Below, piece by piece: positions 15,443 through 24,539 of a DNA stretch of 64,000 bases. Both the position numbers and the translations under genes were made by a program. The notes under the pieces were generated by a model that worked only from the letters and a program-made list of their open reading frames with translations, was not told the DNA's origin and ran no database searches. The stretch lies in contig NZ_CP019605.1 in the NCBI RefSeq assembly GCF_001997295.1, positions 1,178,001-1,242,000 of the forward strand, written 5' to 3'. Each line of letters begins with the position of its first letter. Within the stretch, counting starts at the first letter, position 1. The DNA comes from Tessaracoccus flavus (lineage in GTDB: Bacteria; Actinomycetota; Actinomycetes; Propionibacteriales; Propionibacteriaceae).

Positions 15443-18400
15443 CCATCCACCCGATCCGTCCCCACCTCCTGAGCACCCCAGACCAACTCGTCGATGCGCT
15501 CGAGATCCCGTTCTCCGACGAGCAGCTCACCGCCATCACCGCTCCACTGGAACCGGCGGTGATCATCGCCGGCGCGGGTAGCGGCAAAACGACCGTGATG
15601 GCGGCCCGGGTGGTCTGGCTGGTCGGCACCGGCCAGGTGAAGCCCGAGGAGGTCCTTGGGCTCACCTTCACCAGGAAGGCGGCGGCGGAGTTGGCGCACC
15701 GCGTCGCCAGCGCTCTCGACCGTGCCGGCGTGCTGACGGGGAGGGACGGCGAGGGCGCCGAACTGGTCATGACCTACGACTCGTTCGCGGCCCGCCTGGT
15801 GAGCGAGTTCGGCCTCCGCCTGGGGATCGACCGCGATCCGGTGATGCTCACCGGGGCGAGCCGTTTCCGCCTGGCCAGCCGGGTCGTCGCGAACGCACCC
15901 GGGCCGTTCCGCAGCATCAGCAGGCTCAGCCACCACAGCATCCCCGAGCGGATCCTGGCCCTCGATTCCGAGATGCAGTCACATCTGGTGAGCTCGGAGC
16001 AGGTCCTGGCCGAGTGCGACCGGGCGGAGAGCAGGTTCGCGCAGGCTCCGCTGTACCGCGGCAAGACGATGGCCGACGTGGCCAAGGCTCTGGACGCGAC
16101 GGCGGAGCGACGGGAGCTGCTCGACCTGGTCGATCAGTACCAGGAGCTCAAGCGCAGGCTGGGGGTGGTCGAGTTCGCCGACCAGCTTCGCGAGGCGGTC
16201 CGTCTGGCCCGGCAGGTGCCGTCCATCGGCCGGGAACTGCGGCAGCGCTTCAAGGTGGTCCTGCTGGATGAGTACCAGGACACCTCGGCAGCGCAGGCCT
16301 CACTGCTGCGGGAACTCTTCAGCGGCGCGGGGGAGCCGGACGGGCACGGGTTTCCCGTCACCGCCGTCGGCGATCCCTATCAGGCGATCTACGGCTGGCG
16401 AGGTGCCGCGGCGGGAAACATCCTCGACTTTCCCCAGCATTTCCGCCGCGCCGACGGCCGTCCCGCGGAGAGGCAGACTCTCTCGATCAACCGGCGCAGC
16501 GGCCAGCGCATCCTCGACGTCGGCAACGCTCTTGCCGCGGGGCTCCGCGCCGCACCCGGTGAGGCGGGGGTCTCGCTGGTGGCTCCGCCGGGGGCCTCGG
16601 CGGCGGCGGTGGCCTCCGCCACCTTCGACACGTTCCGCGACGAGGTGGACTGGCTGGCCGAGACCGTCATCGCCCGCAACGCCGCCGGCGTTGCGTGGGC
16701 GGAGCAGGCGGTGCTCGTCCGACGCAATGCCCTGCTGGCTCCCCTCTTCGAGGCGCTGCGCCTCAGGGACGTGCCCGTGGAGATCGTGGGGCTGGGCGGA
16801 CTGCTCGGGCTCCCCGAGGTGGCGCCGCTGGTCGCCACCCTGCGGGTGATCGACGACGTGACGGCGAACCCGGACGTGGCGGCCCTCCTGACCGGACCGC
16901 GCTGGGCGCTGGGGCTCGGGGACCTGGAGGCGTTGGGAGCGCGCGCTCGGCGTCTCGCCGCCGCCTCCGCCGGACCGCGAGGGCTCACCGAAGCCCTCGA
17001 GCACGCCGTGACGCAGGCTGATCCTGGGGAGGTGGTGTGTCTGCTCGATGCCGTGGCCGACCCTGGAGATGCCGCGCTGACCGATGAGGGGCGGCGGCGG
17101 GTGCGCGCGTTCCACGCGGAGATTAGTATGCTGCGCCGACACGCCGCGGAGCCGGTTGCCGACCTCGTGACGAGGGTCGTGTCGACTCTCGGGCTCGAGG
17201 CAGAGCTGCTGGCGGGTGGTAGGCAGACGAGCCAGGTGGCCCGGTTCGTCGCTGAGGTGGCCAGCTACGTCGACGTCGACGGCGACGGAACCCTGTCCGG
17301 TCTCCTCGCCTACCTCGATGCGGAGGAGGACTTCGGTGAGGGACTGCTCCAGGCCGTCCCGACGGAGGCCGACTCCGTGAAGCTCATGACGGTGCACCGG
17401 GCCAAGGGCCTCGAGTGGGACACCGTCTACCTCCCGAGCCTCGTGGACAAGGTGTTCCCCTCAGAGGCCCGCTCGGGGGTCTGGCCGACCAGGGCCATGA
17501 CTCTCCCCGCGCCACTGCGAGGTGACGCATCCTCGGTGCCGCAACTGCGCGACTACACCAAGGCTGGCCTTGCCGAGTACCGAGATGCGCTGAAGGCCGA
17601 TCACCGCCTCTCCGAAGACCGGCTCGCCTATGTCGCGGCGACCCGGGCCAAAGAGGTTCTCATCGTGTCCTCTCACATCTGGACACCGGGCAACGTCAGG
17701 CCGCGGCGCGAGTCCCCGTACTTCGCGGTCATCAAGGAGGTCACCCAGGCGTTGGGCACCCACATCGACGCGGCCACGCGTGGGGCGGACCACAACCCGG
17801 CGCCGGCGGAACCGGTCCGGGCGCTCTGGCCTGCCTCCTTCGATGAGCACGTCACCGCAGCGAGACGTGACGGCGCTCAACTCGTGTGGCAGGCCGCGGA
17901 CGTGCTGGCGGCCCGTGCACAGGAACCCGACGAGTGGGCCTGGGAATCCGGCACCCTCTCCGCGGAGGACGCGGCGCTGATCGAGTCCTGGGACGAGAGC
18001 GCCGAACACCTGACCCAGCTGATCTCGCGGCGCCACGATCGCACGGTGGAGTTGCCGGAAGGGTTGTCGGCCACGGCGCTCATGGCGCTGCACAACGATC
18101 CCGATCAGTTCGCGACGTCGCTGCTGAGGCGGATGCCGCGTCAGCCGTCGCTGGCTGCGCGGGTCGGCTCTAGGTTCCACGAATGGCTGCAGGACCGGTT
18201 CGGGCTCCCTGCAGAACTGGAGGAGCAGAGTGCTGAGGGGTCGCCGGACAGCGAGGAACTGGTCCGGTTGGTCCGCGCCTTCGAGGCGGGGCAGTTCGCC
18301 CACCGCACCCCCATCGGCGTGGAGGTGCCATTCCTCATGAACTGGGGCCCGCACGTCCTGCGCGGCCGGATCGATGCCGTCTACGCCTGGCCTCACGACG

Positions 18401-18615
18401 GTCTTGAGTACCTGGTCGTCGACTGGAAGACGTCGACGCGGGCCGCAGATCCGCTGCAGTTGGCCGTCTACCGCCAGGCCTGGGCGGAGGCCCGTGGGGT
18501 GGACCCCTCACGGGTCGGGGCTGCGTTCTATCACGTCTTGACGGACCATCTTCGCTTCGTGGACGCACCGGCGTCGCTGATCGGTACCGCATTTGCGGCA
18601 GGCTTGTCGTCATGA
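15439..18615 (+). CDS. adnB: AdnB, lead motor and nuclease subunit of AdnAB
   Basis: The 1058-residue partner of AdnA. It has a canonical UvrD-like motor: GAGSGKTT (residues 45-52), LTFTRKAAAELAHR, TYDSFAARL, VVLLDEYQDTSAAQ, AVGDPYQAIYGWRGA, LMTVHRAKGLEWD and LAYVAATRAKE. The C-terminal nuclease keeps RFHEWLQ, VVDWKTS and LQLAVYRQAWA but lacks the iron-sulphur cysteines present in AdnA, as known for AdnB in mycobacteria. Walker A and DEYQDT are intact, consistent with AdnB being the main motor. The ATG overlaps the adnA stop by four bases and its own stop overlaps nudC (ATGA), so three proteins come from one mRNA. Confidence 0.95.
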   Translation: MTIHPIRPHLLSTPDQLVDALEIPFSDEQLTAITAPLEPAVIIAGAGSGKTTVMAARVVWLVGTGQVKPEEVLGLTFTRKAAAELAHRVASALDRAGVLTGRDGEGAELVMTYDSFAARLVSEFGLRLGIDRDPVMLTGASRFRLASRVVANAPGPFRSISRLSHHSIPERILALDSEMQSHLVSSEQVLAECDRAESRFAQAPLYRGKTMADVAKALDATAERRELLDLVDQYQELKRRLGVVEFADQLREAVRLARQVPSIGRELRQRFKVVLLDEYQDTSAAQASLLRELFSGAGEPDGHGFPVTAVGDPYQAIYGWRGAAAGNILDFPQHFRRADGRPAERQTLSINRRSGQRILDVGNALAAGLRAAPGEAGVSLVAPPGASAAAVASATFDTFRDEVDWLAETVIARNAAGVAWAEQAVLVRRNALLAPLFEALRLRDVPVEIVGLGGLLGLPEVAPLVATLRVIDDVTANPDVAALLTGPRWALGLGDLEALGARARRLAAASAGPRGLTEALEHAVTQADPGEVVCLLDAVADPGDAALTDEGRRRVRAFHAEISMLRRHAAEPVADLVTRVVSTLGLEAELLAGGRQTSQVARFVAEVASYVDVDGDGTLSGLLAYLDAEEDFGEGLLQAVPTEADSVKLMTVHRAKGLEWDTVYLPSLVDKVFPSEARSGVWPTRAMTLPAPLRGDASSVPQLRDYTKAGLAEYRDALKADHRLSEDRLAYVAATRAKEVLIVSSHIWTPGNVRPRRESPYFAVIKEVTQALGTHIDAATRGADHNPAPAEPVRALWPASFDEHVTAARRDGAQLVWQAADVLAARAQEPDEWAWESGTLSAEDAALIESWDESAEHLTQLISRRHDRTVELPEGLSATALMALHNDPDQFATSLLRRMPRQPSLAARVGSRFHEWLQDRFGLPAELEEQSAEGSPDSEELVRLVRAFEAGQFAHRTPIGVEVPFLMNWGPHVLRGRIDAVYAWPHDGLEYLVVDWKTSTRAADPLQLAVYRQAWAEARGVDPSRVGAAFYHVLTDHLRFVDAPASLIGTAFAAGLSS

Positions 18616-19460
18616 TCGATTGGCGCGAGCCCTCCCAGCTTGACCGGAGCCCCGCTCTGCGGGCAGAGCAGGATCTCGACGCGGCGTGGCGCGCCGGCCG
18701 CGTCGTCGAGGTGGATGAGTCAGGCAACATCTCCGCCGGTCCGGAAGGCGTTCGTTTCCTCGACGACCCGGGCCAACGCCAGCTGGACGACATCTTCGTC
18801 GGAACGTTCCGGGGGGAGCCCTGGTTCGCCCGGCCGGTCCTCCGGATGGACGGGGAGTCCCTGGCCTGGCGAGACATCGAACCGGGCCAGGCCGATCCGA
18901 CCGCCACGGCGGTGGCGCTCAGCCGATGGCACCTGCAATCACCGCCCTGCGAGCGGTGCGGCGAGGCCACGCGGCCCGATCTCGCTGGAGCCCGGCGCAC
19001 GTGCGTCGGCTGCGGACACTGGGCGTTCCCCCGCACCGACCCCTGCGTCATCGTCGCGATCAGGGATCCGGACGACCGGCTGCTCCTGGCCCGCCAGCCC
19101 TCCTGGGCACCGAAGCGGTTCTCGATCATTGCCGGCTTCATCGAGGCGGGCGAATCGGCCGAGCAGGCCTGCCACCGCGAGGTGTACGAGGAGGTGGGCG
19201 TGGAACTGACCCACCTGACCTACGTGAGCAGCCAGCCCTGGCCGATGCCGCGGTCGCTGATGCTCGGCTTCGAGGCGCGCTCCGGGTCGGCGTCCCTGCG
19301 GCCGGACGGCCTCGAGATCGCGGAGGCGAGGTTTCTGTCACGCACGGAGTTGGCCCGGGTCGTCGGCGAAGGGAGCCTCGTCCTCCCACCCCCGGCCTCC
19401 ATCGCGCGGAGCCTGATTGAGCGGTGGAGAGTATTACCCGAGGTGGATGTCAACCTTTAG
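18612..19460 (+). CDS. nudC: NADH pyrophosphatase NudC (Nudix)
   Basis: NudC hydrolyses NADH and removes NAD caps from RNA 5' ends. The 282-residue product has an N-terminal domain, a zinc ribbon (CERCGEAT...CVGCG, about residues 113-137), the Nudix box GFIEAGESAEQACHREVYEEVG (about 174-195; only key residues G, E, REVxEE matter) and the NudC-specific SQPWPMPRSLMLGF stretch after it. It overlaps the adnB stop by four bases. In mycobacteria, as I recall, a potassium-channel gene lies between nudC and adnAB; it is absent here. Confidence 0.95.
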   Translation: MIDWREPSQLDRSPALRAEQDLDAAWRAGRVVEVDESGNISAGPEGVRFLDDPGQRQLDDIFVGTFRGEPWFARPVLRMDGESLAWRDIEPGQADPTATAVALSRWHLQSPPCERCGEATRPDLAGARRTCVGCGHWAFPRTDPCVIVAIRDPDDRLLLARQPSWAPKRFSIIAGFIEAGESAEQACHREVYEEVGVELTHLTYVSSQPWPMPRSLMLGFEARSGSASLRPDGLEIAEARFLSRTELARVVGEGSLVLPPPASIARSLIERWRVLPEVDVNL

Positions 19461-19496
19461 CGCCCACATCTGCTTATAGAGAGTGTGGAAGCTTCA

Positions 19497-20036
19497 ATGA
19501 CAGGCCTGACCGAGGCCACTCGTACCTGGGACTCCTTCGATGAGTTCGTGCATGCGCGTTCGGTCGCACTGTGGCGCTCAGCGTGGCTCCTGACGGGGGA
19601 CACTCAACGGGCTGAAGACCTTGTGCAGGAAGCCCTGGGCCGATGCTGGGGCAAGTTCGATCGCTTGAACAGGGCTGGCAACTCCTTCGAGGCTTACGTC
19701 CGGACCGCGATCTACCACGCGTATCTGTCCTGGTGGCGCGCGGGGACATGGCGGGAAGGAACGATGCCGGCTGGCAATCCTGAGCCGGCCCGGCACGACT
19801 CGGTGGCTGACCGGGATCTGCTCCGGGCTTTGGCGGCACTGCCTAGGCAACAGCGAGCCGTGGTTGTGCTGCGCTACTTCGAGGATCGCAGCACAGCCGA
19901 GGCTGCGGACCTCCTGCGGATATCCCAGGGCGCGGTCAAGACGCACCTTCACCGTGCCCTCAGCTCACTGCGTTCCTCGCACCACCTCAGGACTCAAGAC
20001 CTTTCCTATCTTCCCAAGGAGGATGACCGATCATGA
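19497..20036 (+). CDS. ECF RNA polymerase sigma factor (SigE/SigM-like)
   Basis: The product has the two ECF sigma regions: region 2 (LTGDTQRAEDLVQEALGRCWGKF) binding the -10 element and core polymerase, and region 4 (LPRQQRAVVVLRYFEDRSTAEAADLL plus SQGAVKTHLHRALSSLR) with the helix-turn-helix for the -35. Start WDSFDEFVHARSVALWRSAWLLTG is typical of the actinobacterial SigE-like group. ATG at 19497 has GGAAG five bases upstream; a GTG at 19485 would add four residues. Its stop overlaps the next gene (ATGA), a membrane-bound protein that may control it. Confidence 0.92.
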   Translation: MTGLTEATRTWDSFDEFVHARSVALWRSAWLLTGDTQRAEDLVQEALGRCWGKFDRLNRAGNSFEAYVRTAIYHAYLSWWRAGTWREGTMPAGNPEPARHDSVADRDLLRALAALPRQQRAVVVLRYFEDRSTAEAADLLRISQGAVKTHLHRALSSLRSSHHLRTQDLSYLPKEDDRS

Positions 20037-21355
20037 ATTACTCCACCGACCCCTTCCGAGACAGGTTGCAGCGTCTATTGCCCGAAGCGCCGGAAACCAC
20101 GACGTGGGCGGGCACCGCCGCATCGCGGGGACAAGCGAGGCGGATGCGCGCCGTGAGTTCCGGCGTGGTCGCCGCGTCGATGGCCGTCGTGGGGGTGCTC
20201 GGGGTGCAGTGGCTCCAGGACGTGCGTGAACCCCTCGTGGACGCAGTTCCCGCGACCTCCGCACCGCCCTCTGCCGACACGGCACCGTCGGAGTCGATTT
20301 GCGCCATCGAGAGCCTCCAGAGCACGGCCACGCTGGACTCAGTGAATGAAGCAACCCTCTGCGTTGTGTCGAACGGCCGTCTCAGAGCCCAACAGTTGGA
20401 CCGGGATGAGGCAACTGCCCTCATCGACGAGCTGAGGGACGGCAGGGAGAGAAGCGGCTCGTCCGAAGCCCATCAGGCAACGCCGACGCTCCGCCTCCAC
20501 GACAATTCGGGGAACGGCGTAGTGATCCTCCACCAAGGGGCGGACGCGCGGTGGCTCCTCAGCGATGAACAGGGCGAGTGGCTGTGGACCCCGACAGACG
20601 CCTCACAACGGACGCTCGCCGAGGCGGCACGAGTCGCAGAGGGTGACCAGTCGAATGAGGAGCTGTGTACCACAACCGTGCTGGCACGGTCGTCCACCGA
20701 ATCGCTGACACAGGGGGCGGCCAAGGTTTGGCTCTGTTCATCCTGGCGTTATGCACCCCCCGAGCCGTTGGAGGGTGGCAGAGCTGCCCAGTTTGTTTCG
20801 GGCACACTGACCCGGAGTGAGGAGTGCGTATCCCAGCCGGCCGACGAGTGGCTCATCGCTGAATATGCGGATGGCACTCGAGAGCGGTTGACGATCCCCA
20901 GCGCCGACTGCTCGCCAGGGGTCGGTTCGCTCACCACCTTCCGCGATCTTCTGCTCGAGCAACGACGTGCAACGGACGAGTGGGCCTCCATCCAGGTACC
21001 TCCCTTCGCGAAGCCGTGCCTGGCGAGTGAAGTGGATAGCTTCATGCCGCTCGACCTGGACCGGGCCGCCAGAGTTCTGGTCTGCACTGGAGAAGATGGC
21101 GTGGGGCTGCCAGCCGACGATCGGGATCGCCTAGTTTCTGAGCTTCAGGACTCCGCCAGCCTTGTTGCAGGCACTCCTCCACGCTCGCCAGTGCGACTAG
21201 CACTTCTGTGGCCCAACGGTGAGCGACTCTGGCTCCGGGACGGGGGCAGTCCGCAAACCTTCTACTTCGTGGACCACACAGGAGCCACGCACCAATGGCG
21301 GCCTTCACCGGTTCTGCAGCAGATCCTCGAACGGGTCCGCATCACTGGGAGATAG
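20033..21355 (+). CDS. Single-span membrane protein, putative partner of the ECF sigma factor
   Basis: The 440-residue product has a short cytoplasmic part (about 38 residues, MNYSTDPFRDRLQRLLPEAPETTTWAG...), one membrane segment (about 41-60, GVVAASMAVVGVLGVQWL) and a long external domain with ten or so cysteines (SICAIES, LCVVSNG, ELCTTT, WLCSSW, EECVSQ, SADCSPG, PCLASE, VCTGED), which suggests disulphides. The gene overlaps the sigma factor by four bases, as anti-sigma genes do, but the classic HxxxCxxC zinc motif is absent and the cytoplasmic part is short. It is either an unusual anti-sigma factor or a surface protein whose state is reported to the sigma factor. No enzyme motif is seen. 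Confidence 0.75.
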   Translation: MNYSTDPFRDRLQRLLPEAPETTTWAGTAASRGQARRMRAVSSGVVAASMAVVGVLGVQWLQDVREPLVDAVPATSAPPSADTAPSESICAIESLQSTATLDSVNEATLCVVSNGRLRAQQLDRDEATALIDELRDGRERSGSSEAHQATPTLRLHDNSGNGVVILHQGADARWLLSDEQGEWLWTPTDASQRTLAEAARVAEGDQSNEELCTTTVLARSSTESLTQGAAKVWLCSSWRYAPPEPLEGGRAAQFVSGTLTRSEECVSQPADEWLIAEYADGTRERLTIPSADCSPGVGSLTTFRDLLLEQRRATDEWASIQVPPFAKPCLASEVDSFMPLDLDRAARVLVCTGEDGVGLPADDRDRLVSELQDSASLVAGTPPRSPVRLALLWPNGERLWLRDGGSPQTFYFVDHTGATHQWRPSPVLQQILERVRITGR

Positions 21356-21377
21356 GCCCGGCATCTGGATGAATCCA

Positions 21378-21412
21378 ATGGGGGCGGTGAGTTCATCACT
21401 CACCGCCCCCAT
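21378..21412. terminator. Bidirectional hairpin terminator
   Basis: A 14-bp perfect stem (21378-21391 with 21399-21412, arm ATGGGGGCGGTGAG) around a seven-base loop lies between the convergent membrane protein gene and the DUF7455-like gene. Confidence 0.85.
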
Positions 21413-21428
21413 CTGGTTGGTTGCTGAC

Positions 21429-21626
21429 TCAGCGGACCTTGTGGGTCTCGTCCTGGATCCGGCTGGCGACCTCCACGAGCTTCTCACGGTGGGCGCGTGC
21501 GTGGTGAGCGCAGAAAAGCAACTCACCGCCGGAGCGTAGGAAGACGCGAAGGTAGGCCTGGGCACCGCAGCGATCGCAACGATCGATGGCGGTGAGGGTC
21601 GGGTCGGCAGCTAGTTCAGTCATCAT
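21429..21626 (-). CDS. Small zinc-binding protein, DUF7455-like
   Basis: A 65-residue protein with a compact zinc site: CDRCGAQAYLR and then LLFCAHHARAH, giving C-x2-C and C-x2-H ligands. Proteins of this shape are common in actinobacteria near sigma-factor and topoisomerase genes and are annotated DUF7455 (from memory). Start ATGATG has an excellent ribosome site, AGGAGG six bases upstream. It is divergent from parE. Its function is unknown; binding nucleic acid or RNA polymerase is possible but not shown. Confidence 0.85.
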   Translation of the reverse strand: MMTELAADPTLTAIDRCDRCGAQAYLRVFLRSGGELLFCAHHARAHREKLVEVASRIQDETHKVR

Positions 21627-21748
21627 TTCCGTCCTCCTAACTCATACATCAGTCATTTCAACGTACCGGGAAGCATATTCGTTCCCGGGACTCGGAACCC
21701 GCGTTTCGCTGGATCGGTCCGGTGCGGGCGAGCGGGTAGCCTGGCCCG

Positions 21749-23824
21749 GTGCAGACACCCAAGAGCAAGCAGCCCCACTCGCGTGACTATGAGGCCAAGA
21801 ACCTCCTGGTGCTCGAAGGGCTGGAGGCGGTCCGCAAGCGACCAGCCATGTACATCGGGTCGACCGACACCCGCGGCCTCATGCACTGCCTCTGGGAGAT
21901 CATCGACAACTCGGTGGATGAGGCGCTGGCCGGATACGGCGATCAGATCCACGTTCAACTGTTGGCCGATGGCTCGATCGCAGTGCAGGACCGTGCGCGG
22001 GGGATCCCCGTCGACACGGAGCCTCGGACAGGCCTGAGTGGCGTCGAGGTCGTCTTCACCAAGCTGCACGCCGGCGGGAAATTCGGCAACTCCTCGTACA
22101 ACGCCACCGGCGGTCTCCACGGAGTCGGCGCATCGGTGGTCAACGCGCTGGCGTCGCGGCTGGACGTGGAGGTGGACCGCAACGGCGCCACCTGGGCGAT
22201 GAGCTTCCGCCGGGGCGTCCCCGGAGTGTTCGACGGCGACGGTCCCGACGCCCCCTTCACCCCGCAGAGCGGACTGCGCAAGGCCGGTCGCGTGGCCAAG
22301 GCGAAGACGGGCACCCGGGTCCGCTACTGGCCCGACCGGCAGATCTTCCTCGCCGACGCGGAACTGTCCCTCAAACACCTGCACGACCGCGCCCGCCAGA
22401 CCTCCTTTCTCGTGCCCGGACTGAGGCTCGAGGTCGAGGACGCGCGCGGCGACGAGCCCGCGCGCGAGACGTTCGTGCACGTCGGCGGGATCACGGAGTT
22501 CGCCGACTTCCTCGCTCCGGACGCGCCCGTCACGGAGATCATTCGGCTGCAGGGACGCGATTCATTCGTCGAGACCGTCCCGATGCTCGATGATGCAGGG
22601 GCGATGACGCCCACCGACGTCGAGCGGGAGTTGGAGGTCGACATCGCAGTGCGGTGGGGCACCGGTTACGACACCACGCTGCGCTCGTTCGTCAACATCA
22701 TCGCCACCCCCAAGGGCGGTACGCACGTCCAGGGGTTCGAGCGGGGCCTCACCCGCGCGCTGATCAGGTCGTACGAGGGCACCCGCGGCCTCCTGAAGGC
22801 CGGGGAGGAGATCATCAAGGACGACTGCCTCGAGGGCCTCACCGCCGTCGTCACGGTGCGCCTGGCCGAGCCACAGTTCGAGGGGCAGACCAAGGAGGTG
22901 CTCGGCACCCCGCCCGTGACCAGGCTGGTGGCCAAGGTCGTCGAGGCCGAGATGGGGCGGTTCTTCTCGTCGTCCAAGACCCGCCAGATGGCCCGCACGC
23001 TGCAGGAGAAGGTGGTGGGCGCCGCCCGCACCCGCGTCCAGGCACGCGCCCACAAGGAGAACCAGCGTCGCAAGAACGCGCTGGAGTCGTCGACGCTGCC
23101 GCCCAAGCTCAAGGACTGTCGTTCCAACTCGGTGGAGAACACCGAGCTTTTCATCGTCGAGGGCGACTCCGCGCTGGGGACGGCGAACGTCGCCCGCAAC
23201 TCCGAGTTCCAGGCTCTGCTGCCCATCCGCGGGAAGATCCTCAACGTGCAGAAGGCGTCGGTCGGCGACATGCTCAAGAACGCGGAGTGCGCCGCCATCA
23301 TCCAGGTTGTCGGCGCCGGCTCAGGGCGCACCTTCGACCTCGACGCGGCACGCTACGGCAAGGTCATCTTCATGGCCGACGCCGACTCCGACGGAGCCCA
23401 TATCCGGTGCCTCCTGGCGACGCTGTTCTTCCGCTACATGCGCCCCCTCGTCGAGGCGGGGAGGGTCTACTCGGCGGTGCCCCCGCTGCACCGCTTCGAG
23501 CTGATCAACCCGAAGCGCGGGTACGACAAGTACATCTACACCTATTCGGACGCTGAGTATCAGCGGAAGGCCGCCGAGCTGACGAAGCGGGGGCAGAAGT
23601 TCAAGGAGCCCCAGCGCTACAAGGGTCTCGGTGAGATGGACGCCGATCAGCTGGCCGACACCACGATGAGCCCCCGGCACCGGATGCTGCGGCGCCTCAC
23701 GGTCGACGACGCCGTCGACGCCGAGCGCGTCTTCGAGATGCTCATGGGCAACGACGTCGCGCCCCGCAAGGAGTTCATCATCGAGGGCGCCTACGCCCTC
23801 GAGGCCGACCGCATCGACGCCTGA
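21749..23824 (+). CDS. parE: Type IIA DNA topoisomerase subunit B (ParE/GyrB-like)
   Basis: The ATPase subunit of a type II topoisomerase, acting with the ParC-like subunit encoded at 29815. The GHKL ATPase motifs are present: EIIDNSVDEALAG, GIPVD, GGKFGNSSYNATGGLHGVGASVVNALA. The TOPRIM domain has EGDSALG, MADADSDGAHI and the C-terminal RYKGLGEMDADQL motif. Length 691 is that of GyrB/ParE without insertions. Because this pair lies apart from a dnaA-type neighbourhood, it is more likely the second topoisomerase (topoisomerase IV-like) than the main gyrase, an inference. A GTG start at 21749 gives the family-typical N-terminus RDYEAKNLLVLEGLEAVRKRP. Confidence 0.9.
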   Translation: MQTPKSKQPHSRDYEAKNLLVLEGLEAVRKRPAMYIGSTDTRGLMHCLWEIIDNSVDEALAGYGDQIHVQLLADGSIAVQDRARGIPVDTEPRTGLSGVEVVFTKLHAGGKFGNSSYNATGGLHGVGASVVNALASRLDVEVDRNGATWAMSFRRGVPGVFDGDGPDAPFTPQSGLRKAGRVAKAKTGTRVRYWPDRQIFLADAELSLKHLHDRARQTSFLVPGLRLEVEDARGDEPARETFVHVGGITEFADFLAPDAPVTEIIRLQGRDSFVETVPMLDDAGAMTPTDVERELEVDIAVRWGTGYDTTLRSFVNIIATPKGGTHVQGFERGLTRALIRSYEGTRGLLKAGEEIIKDDCLEGLTAVVTVRLAEPQFEGQTKEVLGTPPVTRLVAKVVEAEMGRFFSSSKTRQMARTLQEKVVGAARTRVQARAHKENQRRKNALESSTLPPKLKDCRSNSVENTELFIVEGDSALGTANVARNSEFQALLPIRGKILNVQKASVGDMLKNAECAAIIQVVGAGSGRTFDLDAARYGKVIFMADADSDGAHIRCLLATLFFRYMRPLVEAGRVYSAVPPLHRFELINPKRGYDKYIYTYSDAEYQRKAAELTKRGQKFKEPQRYKGLGEMDADQLADTTMSPRHRMLRRLTVDDAVDAERVFEMLMGNDVAPRKEFIIEGAYALEADRIDA

Positions 23825-23837
23825 CCGGCGCGCGCAA

Positions 23838-23882
23838 CCCTTCGACAGGCTCAGGGATCACGGACGACAAGCTGAGGAATCA
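23838..23882 (+). repeat. Two related copies of the GACAAGCTCAGGGATCA repeat
   Basis: GACAGGCTCAGGGATCA at 23844-23860 (preceded by CCCTTC) and GACAAGCTGAGGAATCA at 23866-23882. They are relatives of the 25-bp repeats after secA, again just after the stop of a gene. The second copy includes the lutC stop codon. Confidence 0.8.
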
Positions 23883-24539
23883 CTGCGCTCCGGCGACCAG
23901 CACGACGGACAGGTGTCGGGGACCGTGGACGCCCTCGACCCGGCTGAGCTCGATGTCGCTGGTCGCCGATCCGCCCGAGAGCCAGGTGACCGGGCGGCGC
24001 GCGCGGAGCGCAGGGGCCAGGCGTGCCATCCCTTCCGGCACATCGCTGACCACCTGATCCTCGCGGACCACCACGATGTGGCGGTCCGGCAGCAGGGTCA
24101 GGGCCCGACGCCCCTGCCCATCGCCGTGGTCGAGCGCGATCGTGCCTGAATCGGCCATGCCGACGGCTGCGGTGGTGAGGACCGCGTCGATGGAGTTCAG
24201 CTGCGCGTGGCTGAGGACAGGTTCGTCGCGGTGCAGTTCGAAACCGGCGCCGCTGAGAGCTTGGACCCAGGCGTCGGGTAGGCCGTCGGGGACCACGACA
24301 CTGCGGGCGTCGAGGGCGCTGAGCGCCTCGATGATCGTCTCTGCGGCACCGACCTCGGGGCAGCGCCGCACGGCCGCCTTGTAGTCCTCGACCTTCTCGA
24401 CGAAGTCGGCGATGACGTCGGCGGTGGGGAGTGCTCGACCGTAGGTCCACTCGACCGGCACGTCGACGTCGGGGTTGCGCTCCGTCACGTCGGCAGTGGC
24501 GCGGCGGATTAGTTGCAGCACGTCTTCTCGGGCGCTCAT
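23880..24539 (-). CDS. lutC: Lactate utilisation protein LutC
   Basis: The third component of the LutABC L-lactate oxidising complex. The 219-residue product belongs to the LutC/YkgG group (LUD domain): MSAREDVLQLIRRAT, VVVPDGL, then GMADSGTIALDHGDGQGRRALTLLP and TSDIELSRVEGVHGPRHLSVVLV, the usual closing motif. It has no iron-sulphur cysteines, as expected. The ATG overlaps the lutB stop (ATGA). It is the last gene of lctP-lutA-lutB-lutC. Confidence 0.95.
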   Translation of the reverse strand: MSAREDVLQLIRRATADVTERNPDVDVPVEWTYGRALPTADVIADFVEKVEDYKAAVRRCPEVGAAETIIEALSALDARSVVVPDGLPDAWVQALSGAGFELHRDEPVLSHAQLNSIDAVLTTAAVGMADSGTIALDHGDGQGRRALTLLPDRHIVVVREDQVVSDVPEGMARLAPALRARRPVTWLSGGSATSDIELSRVEGVHGPRHLSVVLVAGAQ

